Positions 15,590-22,263 of a stretch of DNA of 64,000 bases are shown here, in pieces. Below the pieces are notes generated by a model. The model saw only the letters and a program-made list of their open reading frames with translations, ran no database searches and had not been told where the DNA came from. The DNA is from Amycolatopsis sp. FBCC-B4732 (GTDB lineage Bacteria > Actinomycetota > Actinomycetes > Mycobacteriales > Pseudonocardiaceae): contig NZ_CP095376.1 in assembly GCF_023008405.1 (NCBI RefSeq), forward strand, positions 6,056,501-6,120,500, read 5' to 3'. Each line of letters starts with the position of its first letter. The stretch's first letter is position 1. The translations under genes were made by a program, and so were the position numbers.

Positions 15590-16015
15590 ATGGCCGCACC
15601 TGACCCGGACCTGTGCACCCCAGAAGAGTGGGACGCCTACTTGGCGTCAGCAGACGTGTTCGCGATGACCCAGGGCGAAGCTGACACTCATCGCGGCCTG
15701 CTGGACCGGTACACGGAGCGGCTGTGGCGCCAGTCGGCTGCCGCCAGCGCAAACCTGAACCGCCTACTGGACGCCCGCGACGAAGCCAACGCAGAGGCCG
15801 AAGCCCTGTCGGTGCGGTGCCGTGAACTGAGCCAGGAGGTGTTCGCCGCTGGCGAGGCGGTCATCACGGCACTCCGCAACTACGGCCGGGACGATCCTCA
15901 CGTAGAGGCCGCTCGAGCGCGTGAAGCAGAGTTGACGGTCGAGTTGTCGCGGGCGCGTGCCGAGTTGGCGACAGCTAACCTGCGGGCCATCCAAGCCACC
16001 AAGGACGCCATGTAG
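15590..16015 (+). CDS. hypothetical coiled-coil protein
   Basis: 141 residues. After a short acidic N-terminus (MAAPDPDLCTPEEWDAYLAS) nearly the whole protein is heptad-rich helix: LWRQSAAASANLNRLLDARD, EANAEAEALSVRCRELSQEV, AREAELTVELSRARAELATA. No catalytic motif. A scaffold or accessory role is plausible but unsupported. Last gene of the plus-strand cluster; a ~490-bp gene-free stretch follows. Confidence 0.6.
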   Translation: MAAPDPDLCTPEEWDAYLASADVFAMTQGEADTHRGLLDRYTERLWRQSAAASANLNRLLDARDEANAEAEALSVRCRELSQEVFAAGEAVITALRNYGRDDPHVEAARAREAELTVELSRARAELATANLRAIQATKDAM

Positions 16016-16503
16016 GTTCCGTCTCATCGGTTTTTACCGGCCACCATGTAAAGCCCTGTCACGCACGACCTCAAGGACTCCCCTGGGGACTCGCCGTGGA
16101 CAAGGGGCTCTGACCAGCGTATATGCGGAGAATGCCCGCGACTGCGCCAGTGCGGTGCCGCACGGCTGTCAACTTCCCATGTGTCAACCAGTCGTCGGCG
16201 TGCAGCCTGCACTTTCTTGCACGATCAGTGTCAGGGTTCCTGATACGCTGACCCTATAAGTTTTTACTAGTCCCAGCTGGCGTGACCCGCCCCTCGGGGA
16301 TGCCATCGACAACCCTTCGCGATGGGTTTCCGGGAGGACTCACGGGCGACTCACTGAGTCGCCTCGGTGGTCCCAATGCCATGGGGTATGGCGTTGGGTG
16401 TGGCATTACCTGCGGAAGCTGCGGCATTCGCGAAGCTTCGCGAGGTGTAGCGATGGTCTCGTGAGGCTGTCGCGAGACCATCGCCTTCCCTGCTTGCTCT
16501 TGT
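16016..16503. other. gene-free, palindrome-rich stretch downstream of the rep-like gene
   Basis: No convincing protein gene. It contains GGCGACTCACTGAGTCGCC (perfect, 16345-16363), TCGCGAAGCTTCGCGA (perfect 16-bp, 16428-16443) and the terminator at 16451. TATAAG occurs at 16255-16260. The density of palindromes next to a replication-type gene would suit an origin or transfer site, but none is recognisable by sequence. Confidence 0.5.
16451..16483. terminator. terminator of the rep-like gene
   Basis: CGATGGTCTCG pairs with CGAGACCATCG, an 11-bp perfect stem around 11 nt. It lies 21 bp past the stop codon of the minus-strand replication-type gene. Confidence 0.8.
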
Positions 16504-17457
16504 TCAGGCGGCCTTCTGCCAGCCCTCGTGGTAGTCCCTGGCCCACTTCACAGCGTCTTCTCGGACAGCGGTCAGCAGTTGGGTGAGTACCTGGGTCTCC
16601 TCGAGCTGGAAGTCGTGGAACTGGTCGATCGTGGCCTTGATCCTGCCGCCTGCGGGATGACGGTCTCGGTGACGCACAGAGCCGTCTACATCGAAGCCTC
16701 CTGGTGTGGATGACTCCCAGTCGGCACCGTTCTCCCGGATCACCGCTGTCCAGATCTTCGTCAGCTGGTGCGTCAGCGCCTTCCTGGTCATGCCCACAAG
16801 ATGCTCAGGACGCACAGGGTTCTCCTGAGGCCCCTTCGCCTTGCTTCTTGTCTGCGGCAAACGCGGAGCGTGCGCCCTCACAGGAGTGCCCTCGATGGAA
16901 TCGCCCTCACTGGAAGTGCGAGTGTGATTACCTTCGTCTGATTTGGTTCGTCTGATTCGTGCAACCCACAGGTTTCGACCGGTCGAAACCTGTGGGTTGC
17001 GGGTGGTCGAAACCTGTGGGTTGCGACCCCGGTAACGAGGGTCGGTAACGGTCACGGGGTCCGGTAACGCGTCCTCGGGTGCGGCGTTCCGGGCGGCGTA
17101 GAAGTCCGCCAGTGTCTGCGGCCCGGCGTAGCCGTCCACGGGCGTCTCATGCACCACGTAGATGCTCGGCCGACCAGGGACCTCTTCCACGTCGATGGCG
17201 CCCACCGCGTCCAGTTCCTTGACGTACCTGGTCAGGCTCTGCCTGTGTTTGTATCCGAGCATTTGCGCGATGGTCGTGAGCGCAGGCCAGACAGCGCCGT
17301 CGCCTCGCTTGACGTTTACGTGGGCGTGCAGGGCCCCGTACAGCGCCTTTGCCTGCGGGGTGACATCAGGGTTGATGACCAGCCAGATCGGAACTTTGGC
17401 GAACTTGGCAGGCTCAGTCCGGCCGGCGCGGATCTCGGTTCGCTCATCGTTCGTCAT
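16504..17457 (-). CDS. replication-type winged-helix protein (phage replisome organiser/Rep-like)
   Basis: 317 residues. Residues ~15-115 form a winged helix-turn-helix: KFAKVPIWLVINPDVTPQAK, ALYGALHAHVN, WPALTTIAQMLGYKHRQSLT, RYVKELDAVGAIDVEEVPGR. This order is typical of phage replication-initiation or replisome-organiser proteins and some actinobacterial Rep proteins. A low-complexity middle follows (RNPQVST repeats), then a C-terminal helical domain (LVGMTRKALTHQLTKIWTAV). The repeats are encoded by a 40-bp palindrome plus a third copy, resembling iterons inside a rep gene. Replication is an inference; a plain regulator with an N-terminal wHTH is the alternative. Confidence 0.65.
   Translation of the reverse strand: MTNDERTEIRAGRTEPAKFAKVPIWLVINPDVTPQAKALYGALHAHVNVKRGDGAVWPALTTIAQMLGYKHRQSLTRYVKELDAVGAIDVEEVPGRPSIYVVHETPVDGYAGPQTLADFYAARNAAPEDALPDPVTVTDPRYRGRNPQVSTTRNPQVSTGRNLWVARIRRTKSDEGNHTRTSSEGDSIEGTPVRAHAPRLPQTRSKAKGPQENPVRPEHLVGMTRKALTHQLTKIWTAVIRENGADWESSTPGGFDVDGSVRHRDRHPAGGRIKATIDQFHDFQLEETQVLTQLLTAVREDAVKWARDYHEGWQKAA
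16961..17024. repeat. 40-bp perfect palindrome plus direct copy (iteron-like)
   Basis: GCAACCCACAGGTTTCGACC (16961-16980) is followed immediately by its exact reverse complement (16981-17000). A third copy, GGTCGAAACCTGTGGGTTGC, lies at 17005-17024. Three short CGGTAACG repeats follow at 17030, 17043 and 17062. All lie inside the rep-like coding region. Confidence 0.95.
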
Positions 17458-17621
17458 GCCGCACCACCGTTCGAAGCGGTGGTGCGAACGATCTGCGAAG
17501 CAAAAGCTTTACACCGATACGTTGGCGCGCACTGTCGCGCAGTAAAGGCTAAAGTGCTACCATCGAGGCACAACATGAAGATGTGGGTCTCCTTCCCGGC
17601 TGGGTGGGAAATCTTTCAGGT

Positions 17622-17656
17622 AACCCGGGGTTCGTGGCCCCGGGTTCCTGCTTTTT
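17622..17656 (+). terminator. plus-strand intrinsic terminator with no protein gene upstream
   Basis: AACCCGGGG, 7-nt loop, CCCCGGGTT, then CCTGCTTTTTGG: a textbook intrinsic terminator on the plus strand. Both flanking protein genes are on the minus strand. A TACCAT box about 60 bp upstream could start a short transcript. A 42-codon frame (17575-17703) crosses the hairpin but is not convincing. Confidence 0.75.
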
Positions 17657-17736
17657 GGTCGAGAGTACGTGGCTGGCGCGAGTGCGCTAACCGGTTGACC
17701 TAGTCGCCTTGGGCGCCCCTTCGTTGTGGTCCATGC

Positions 17737-18168
17737 TCACGCGTCCGGCCGCTGACGACGGCGGAGGGCGAGATCGCCGATGCTCGCTGGTCGAGTCGGC
17801 CGGTCATGGTCCTGCGCAGCCGAGTAGGCCAGCGCCGCCGCCTGCCGCGGATTCTCCGCGTTGTCGATCGTGCGCTGCACCTTGGCGCGAGCCACGTCAA
17901 GTGCCTGCTGAGCGTCCGCAAGATCGAACTTGGTGGACTCTCGGTTAGTGCGGACAGCAGTGAGAGCGGTCTGCGCCTCGTCGATCCGGGCTTGGAGCTG
18001 GCGGAAGTGCCCGATCTCCGGGTTACGGCCGGCGGGCCGTTCCGGAGCATCGTAGTTGGCCTGGGGGGCGAACTCCGCCATCAGGGCCTCACGTTCCGCA
18101 CGGCGGGCCAGCACCCGACGTTGGATGATCTCGCCAGCAGCCGTGCCTTCGGCATCGGGTTCGGTCAT
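17737..18168 (-). CDS. hypothetical coiled-coil protein
   Basis: 143 residues. Predominantly helical and highly charged: EIIQRRVLARRAEREALMAE, then FRQLQARIDEAQTALTAVRT and FDLADAQQALDVARAKVQRT. The C-terminus is basic (LALRRRQRPDA). AGGAA lies before the ATG. Last of three small minus-strand genes after the terminator at 18738. No domain recognised; a structural or scaffold-like role cannot be excluded. Confidence 0.6.
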   Translation of the reverse strand: MTEPDAEGTAAGEIIQRRVLARRAEREALMAEFAPQANYDAPERPAGRNPEIGHFRQLQARIDEAQTALTAVRTNRESTKFDLADAQQALDVARAKVQRTIDNAENPRQAAALAYSAAQDHDRPTRPASIGDLALRRRQRPDA

Positions 18169-18200
18169 GGTGGTGTTCCTTTCGGGGTGATGATGGGTGG

Positions 18201-18434
18201 CTAAGCAGCGGCGGCGTCGCCGCGGTCAATTCCCTCGGTAAGGGCGGTGAACTCTCGAGCTTCCGCCTCCTTGAGTTCGGCCTCAGCGGCACGCAGGGAC
18301 GCCAACGCGTCGCTGTACTCGTCGCGATCGCCGCTGCGGGCAGTCTCCGTGAGTGCCTGTCGGTAGGCGTCCACGTCGCGGCGGACAGTGGCTGAGTCTC
18401 GGGGGATCGGGTCCCCGATGTACGGCGCAGTCAC
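18201..18434 (-). CDS. hypothetical helical protein
   Basis: 77 residues from a GTG that overlaps the previous stop (GTGA). MTAPYIGDPIPRDSATVRRD, then coiled-coil-like VDAYRQALTETARSGDRDEY and SLRAAEAELKEAEAREFTAL. Similar in style to its downstream neighbour at 17737 and possibly a partner. Function unknown. Confidence 0.6.
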   Translation of the reverse strand: MTAPYIGDPIPRDSATVRRDVDAYRQALTETARSGDRDEYSDALASLRAAEAELKEAEAREFTALTEGIDRGDAAAA

Positions 18435-18694
18435 TCGGCAGGTCCCTTCTCGCGGAGTTGATTCAGCAGCCCACCCCAGAACGCGTACGCGCCCGGGGTG
18501 TCGATGGTGCGTTGCTGGAGAGCGCGAACTCCGGCGGCGGTCCAGGCGACACCGGGACCGTCCTCGAACCGGGAGACACACCACCCGTCGTCGCCCACGA
18601 CAGCCCACGGTGGATAGCCGTGATCCGCTTCGAACTCCCGGACAGCCGCGATCCACTCAGTACTGCCGGGCTCCACAGGGGCGGACTTGTGCAC
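18431..18694 (-). CDS. hypothetical small protein
   Basis: About 87 residues from a GTG at 18692-18694 (a TTG four codons upstream is possible). Contains PGSTEWIAAVREFEADHGYP and WAVVGDDGWCVSRFEDGPGV, an alpha/beta pattern without known motifs. It ends with a GTGA overlap to the next gene. A strong terminator lies 44 bp upstream of its start, so it may have its own promoter. Confidence 0.55.
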   Translation of the reverse strand: MHKSAPVEPGSTEWIAAVREFEADHGYPPWAVVGDDGWCVSRFEDGPGVAWTAAGVRALQQRTIDTPGAYAFWGGLLNQLREKGPAE

Positions 18695-18737
18695 TTCTGA
18701 CGACAACGCAGCCTCATCTTTCCTAGACGACAGAAGG

Positions 18738-18774
18738 CGGGGGAGCTGGCACGTCCCACCAGCTCCCCCGCCGT
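18738..18774. terminator. 14-bp-stem terminator inside the minus-strand gene block
   Basis: GGCGGGGGAGCTGG, 9-nt loop, CCAGCTCCCCCGCC. It separates the four ATGA/GTGA-linked genes 18853-20160 from the three genes 17737-18694. Confidence 0.85.
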
Positions 18775-18852
18775 GACCCCGGACACAGTCACTGGCGCAG
18801 CGCAGGAAGGAGGTGCGCCTACCCAGGAGAGTCAACGGGGGGCTTGTGATCA

Positions 18853-19221
18853 TCAGGCGGCTTCCTGTTCCGCAACAGCACCGGAAACCCACCAGGTGAG
18901 CCGCGAAGCGTGCCGAGAACGGCGAGTCGATGGGATCGGCGGCCGCGAGTAGTCGGGGACAATGTCGCCGCGTCTCGACCAGAGAGCCATCGCGCTCGCC
19001 AGCACCAGGCCGGCGTATGGACGCGGGTCCCTCGCCAGGATTGCCGCGTCCACGTCGAGCGCCGTGAACGGCTTGCCGCTGCGGCAACAGTCCGCCAGAC
19101 CCTCATCGACGCGGGCACGGTCGTCGCGATGCCCTACGGTCGCGGCAGCCCAGCTGGTCTCGACACCCGCCATGCGGGCAGCGAGACCAGCTCGGACAGC
19201 TTCGCGTTCCTCTTCGGTCAC
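18853..19221 (-). CDS. hypothetical protein
   Basis: 122 residues from a GTG overlapping the upstream stop (GTGA). VTEEEREAVRAGLAARMAGV, then DRARVDEGLADCCRSGKPFT, ALDVDAAILARDPRPYAGLV. Mixed alpha with a CC pair. Not recognised. Last of four coupled genes (20160 to 18853). Confidence 0.55.
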   Translation of the reverse strand: MTEEEREAVRAGLAARMAGVETSWAAATVGHRDDRARVDEGLADCCRSGKPFTALDVDAAILARDPRPYAGLVLASAMALWSRRGDIVPDYSRPPIPSTRRSRHASRLTWWVSGAVAEQEAA

Positions 19222-19571
19222 TTCCACTTCCTCTTCTTGGCGATCTTGACGCCCTTGCGGAGCGCCCTGATCAGACGGCGCGCTTCGCGGATCGTGAGAT
19301 CCTGAGCACCGTCCAAGCTGTCGTTGGTGTGCAGGAAGATGTGCGGGTGAGCCTCGCCCTCTTCGCGGTGGACTCCCACTTGCAGCCAGTCGCCCGACGC
19401 GGCGACGACGATGTGCCAGTCGACATACATGCTGTGGAAGTGGTCTTCGCCGGGAATCCCGTGCCCGCCCGGGCACCACCAGTCGCAGTCGGGTTTGTCC
19501 CAGGTGGCGAGGTGGGCGGGAACGTCGGGCTGCCCAGCCGCAGCGGCCGGGCGCATCAGCTCGATGGTCAT
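19218..19571 (-). CDS. DUF6907-like hypothetical protein
   Basis: 117 residues. LATWDKPDCDWWCPGGHGIP, then GEDHFHSMYVDWHIVVAAS and LTIREARRLIRALRKGVKIA. The CDWWC and H-rich early segment and the closing helix that follows LTIREA resemble the DUF6907-type proteins found on actinobacterial plasmids and integrative elements. Cys and His residues could bind a metal. Ends KKRKWK. Coupled by ATGA/GTGA to both neighbours. Confidence 0.6.
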   Translation of the reverse strand: MTIELMRPAAAAGQPDVPAHLATWDKPDCDWWCPGGHGIPGEDHFHSMYVDWHIVVAASGDWLQVGVHREEGEAHPHIFLHTNDSLDGAQDLTIREARRLIRALRKGVKIAKKRKWK

Positions 19572-19813
19572 CGCGTCGCCTCCACTTCGGCCTTGATGGC
19601 GGACAGCTGCTCCGGCGAGAGCCCGTAGCGGCCGCCGGTCAGGCCAAACAGGAACGTGAGCGGCGAGGCGGTCGCGGCCATCGTGTCGGTGTCGACGAAG
19701 TGCGGGTTGCCCTTCGCGTACTCCTCAGCGGCGTCCTGGTACTCGCCGACGAGAAAATTGATGAGGGCCTCGAGGACCCAGCCCGGGTCGGGCGAAACGG
19801 TGCTATGGGTCAT
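19568..19813 (-). CDS. hypothetical small protein
   Basis: 81 residues from the ATG at 19811-19813, overlapping the upstream stop (ATGA). MTHSTVSPDPGWVLEALINF, LVGEYQDAAEEYAKGNPHFV, and a C-terminus rich in Leu/Gly (LTFLFGLTGGRYGLSPEQLS). No family recognised. Confidence 0.55.
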   Translation of the reverse strand: MTHSTVSPDPGWVLEALINFLVGEYQDAAEEYAKGNPHFVDTDTMAATASPLTFLFGLTGGRYGLSPEQLSAIKAEVEATR

Positions 19814-20160
19814 CCCTGCACCTGACCCATCGCGATGCCGACGCGCAGGGCAGCCGTGACGATCTCGGCGCCGTGCTCCATCAGGAGTTCGCTGCTGAGC
19901 CCGGCGATTCCGGGCGTGCCGGTCTTCCAGCCGCCGACGGCGGTCCACGCGTCACGGCGCACGACCTCGACGCGTTCGCCGTCCTGGTCTTCGAACACGA
20001 ACAGGGTCTTCAGGCTGGTGATCGAGCCGTCCAAGTCGCGCATCGCTTCGCAGATGCTGTGCTCGCACCACTCGGCACCGTCGTGCTCCACTGGAGGCAG
20101 CAGTTCCGTCGGCTGGTCGATGTTCAGCAGGTCAGTGCGTGCGATGATGGTCGTCGTCAT
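19810..20160 (-). CDS. hypothetical protein
   Basis: 116 residues, first of the four coupled minus-strand genes. MTTTIIARTDLLNIDQPTEL, then EHDGAEWCEHSICEAMRDLD and KTLFVFEDQDGERVEVVRRD. WCEHSIC could bind metal. The beta-rich middle and final helix (SELLMEHGAEIVTAALRVGI) recall the neighbour at 19218, so the two may be distant relatives. No function assigned. Confidence 0.55.
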   Translation of the reverse strand: MTTTIIARTDLLNIDQPTELLPPVEHDGAEWCEHSICEAMRDLDGSITSLKTLFVFEDQDGERVEVVRRDAWTAVGGWKTGTPGIAGLSSELLMEHGAEIVTAALRVGIAMGQVQG

Positions 20161-20194
20161 TCTCGGGTCTCCCTTACAGACTCGTGGTGGCTGT

Positions 20195-20224
20195 GCCGCC
20201 CAGGGCCTTCACCCCCTGGGCGGC
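20195..20224. terminator. terminator after the xis-like gene
   Basis: GCCGCCCAGGG, 8-nt loop, CCCTGGGCGGC: an 11-bp perfect stem located 11-40 bp past the stop of the minus-strand xis-like gene. Confidence 0.8.
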
Positions 20225-20234
20225 CTTCTATCTA

Positions 20235-20435
20235 CTAGGCGGCGGCGTCGCTCAAGAGCCGCTGGTCGAACGCTTCCAACTCGGAGAGCGGGAAGAGGAC
20301 GCGCCGACCGACCTTGACGGCCTTCGGGCCGTAGCCGCTCGATCGCCAGTAGCGGATCGTTGCCGCCGTCGTGCGGTAGCGATCCGCCACCTCCGGAAGC
20401 GTCAGGAACTTCGCCTCCGTTGCAGTGGTGCTCAT
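20235..20435 (-). CDS. excisionase-like (Xis/AlpA-type) winged-helix protein
   Basis: 66 residues. FLTLPEVADRYRTTAATIRY, then WRSSGYGPKAVKVGRRVLFP and LSELEAFDQRLL, is the standard helix-turn-helix plus wing of the MerR-like excisionase family. It lies next to the repressor/integrase pair and is divergent from the repressor across two matching operators. It is therefore the best candidate for the recombination directionality factor, or an AlpA-like activator. The stop is followed by a terminator. Confidence 0.85.
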   Translation of the reverse strand: MSTTATEAKFLTLPEVADRYRTTAATIRYWRSSGYGPKAVKVGRRVLFPLSELEAFDQRLLSDAAA

Positions 20436-20473
20436 CCGGCCTCCCCGGCAAGTCGATGCTCCAGGAGCATGTT

Positions 20474-20535
20474 AGTGCGGATTTCGCACTGCTTTGATAG
20501 CATGGTGCGTGTTGTGACAGTGCTTGTCAAGCACT
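20474..20535. promoter_or_regulatory. two AGTGC-N7-GCACT operators in a divergent promoter region
   Basis: AGTGCGGATTTCGCACT (20474-20490) and AGTGCTTGTCAAGCACT (20519-20535) share AGTGC-N7-GCACT and have centres 45 bp apart. They lie between the divergent xis-like and XRE genes. This is the expected position for repressor sites of a lysogeny-type switch; the second ends 12 bp before the XRE start. Confidence 0.8.
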
Positions 20536-20547
20536 ACCGTGTGGCAA

Positions 20548-21042
20548 ATGCAGGATGAGAGGGCCCGACCGGACGCTGCCCCAGAGGAGACCGTGGGCGC
20601 ACAGGCCGAACGCACGTTCATAAGCCGGATGCGTGAGATCAGGAAGGAGCAGGACATCTCTCAAGCGGCGCTAGCTCGCAGGCTTATCGATCATGGCGTC
20701 GAACTTGACGCCAGCGCGATCACACGCATCGAACGAGGCGCACGCGTGATCCGATTCGGTGAGGCCGTTGCCATCGCAGCGGCACTTGGCACGACTCTGC
20801 TTGAAATGTCACGCTTCTCCTCGATAGAGGAGCAAATCGAAGAAGCTGAACGCGACCTGGCTGAGGCCAAGGCGGCTCACGCAACGACAAGCTACGAGCT
20901 CAAACAGGCAGTGGACAGGTTGGAACATCTCCGATCGCTCCTCGCCGAGATCGCGAACGCCCCAGAACCTCCCATAGTGAAGGAACCGTCGGCAGCGGAG
21001 CGTGCGACAGGTTTCCCCGATCGGATATACGAGGACGGGTGA
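20548..21042 (+). CDS. XRE-family repressor with C-terminal coiled coil
   Basis: 164 residues from ATG 20548 (a TTG at 20524 lies inside the operator and is less likely). The Cro/CI helix-turn-helix covers residues ~22-80: MREIRKEQDISQAALARRLI, ASAITRIERGARVIRFGEAV. A long coiled coil follows (EEQIEEAERDLAEAKAAHAT, LKQAVDRLEHLRSLLAEIAN), suiting dimerisation. It is divergent from the xis-like gene, with two shared operators, and directly precedes the integrase (3-bp gap), so repressor and integrase are probably co-transcribed. Confidence 0.87.
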   Translation: MQDERARPDAAPEETVGAQAERTFISRMREIRKEQDISQAALARRLIDHGVELDASAITRIERGARVIRFGEAVAIAAALGTTLLEMSRFSSIEEQIEEAERDLAEAKAAHATTSYELKQAVDRLEHLRSLLAEIANAPEPPIVKEPSAAERATGFPDRIYEDG

Positions 21043-21045
21043 TGG

Positions 21046-22263
21046 ATGGGCTTCACTAAGGACCTTTGGACGAGGCCGGAGAAGCAGCCTGACGGGGAGA
21101 TCAGGCGGGTTCCGAACGCCCGATGGGGCAGGGGGAAGCGCTGGCTAGCGTGCTGGCTCGATCCGGACGAGCGGGAGCGCACGAAAGCGTTCACGACCAA
21201 GACTCCGGCGACGAAGTACTGGCAGAAGATGGAGGCGGATCGCGACCGCGGTGAGTACGTCGACCCGAAGGCGGGTAAGGGCCTTGTGGCGGCACTTGGT
21301 ACGCGCTGGCTAGGTTCTGTGAAGGTCGACCCCGCGACGAAGATCAAGTACGAGCAGATCCTACGACTCCACGTCGGGCCAGCATTCGGCCAGAGAGCAA
21401 TCAAGTCGATGCGGCGTCCGTCGGAGGTCCAAGCTTGGCTGACCGGTAAGAGCGAGAAGTACGGCGACTCGACCGTCATGCTGTGCCGGCTGGTACTTGG
21501 CGGGATGCTCGAACTTGCGGTCGTCGATGGTGACTTGCGCAAGAACCCAGTGCGATCGCGGATCGTGTCGACTGGCAAAGCCATGTCGGAGAAGGTCACT
21601 GTCTGGCAGGACTCTCGTATGTGGGGGGTGATCGATGCTCACCCGGAGCCTCTTCGTGCCATGCCGATTATCGGCGCGACCTGCGGGCACCGCGAGGGGG
21701 AACTGTTTGCGATCGCCGAGGACGACATCGACGAGGACAGGGAGATCATCCACATCCGACGACAGCTCAAGCGCTTGGGCAACGTTTGGGTGTTCGCGTT
21801 ACCCAAGAACAACACCGAACGAGAGGTTCCCCTAGCTTCGTCGTCTCTGTTGGTCGCACGCAACCATGTCGCGGCATACAAGTCTCAGCCGATCACGCTT
21901 CCCTGGGAACGGCCGGACGGCGAGCTGCGGACGTACCGGCTGATGTTCGTACACCCCGACACGGGAAGACATCTCAAGCCGTCAACATACGACAGGTATT
22001 GGGACAACGCCTTGGCCGCCGCTGGCGTCGAGGGTCGGACTCGGAGGGACGGCCGACACGCGATGCGCCACTTCTACGCGGGGCTTCAGCTGGCTGGCGG
22101 CACAACGATCAACGAGCTGGCTGTCTACTTGGGTCACCACGACCCAGCGTTTACGCTCCGGGTGTATGGCCACCTTCAGCCGGACTCGCATGATCGAGCA
22201 CGGAGGGCTGTGGACACGCGGTTCTTCCGCCCGCGCTCTGCTCTCAGCATGCGTCAGGCGTGA
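21046..22263 (+). CDS. int: tyrosine-type site-specific integrase
   Basis: 405 residues. The N-terminal arm-binding segment has a beta pattern (VPNARWGRGKRWLACWLDPD). SAM-like core-binding helices span residues ~75-160. The catalytic domain shows Arg in GATCGHREGELFAI, HAMRHFYAG (H-x-x-R box), GHHDPAFTL, and the nucleophile Tyr in LRVYGHL about nine residues later. All are features of phage integrases. It ends 95 bp from attR, the normal geometry. It is responsible for recombination between attP and the EXPERA-gene attB. Confidence 0.95.
   Translation: MGFTKDLWTRPEKQPDGEIRRVPNARWGRGKRWLACWLDPDERERTKAFTTKTPATKYWQKMEADRDRGEYVDPKAGKGLVAALGTRWLGSVKVDPATKIKYEQILRLHVGPAFGQRAIKSMRRPSEVQAWLTGKSEKYGDSTVMLCRLVLGGMLELAVVDGDLRKNPVRSRIVSTGKAMSEKVTVWQDSRMWGVIDAHPEPLRAMPIIGATCGHREGELFAIAEDDIDEDREIIHIRRQLKRLGNVWVFALPKNNTEREVPLASSSLLVARNHVAAYKSQPITLPWERPDGELRTYRLMFVHPDTGRHLKPSTYDRYWDNALAAAGVEGRTRRDGRHAMRHFYAGLQLAGGTTINELAVYLGHHDPAFTLRVYGHLQPDSHDRARRAVDTRFFRPRSALSMRQA

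Noticed and set aside
17149..17703. 184-codon plus-strand frame opposite the start of the rep-like gene
   Set aside because: It crosses the terminator at 17622 and is antisense to a clear winged-helix protein; no ribosome-binding site.
17575..17703. 42-codon plus-strand peptide MKMWVSFPAGWEIF...
   Set aside because: Most of it is the intrinsic terminator stem and loop; a coding role is unlikely, though a leader peptide cannot be fully excluded.
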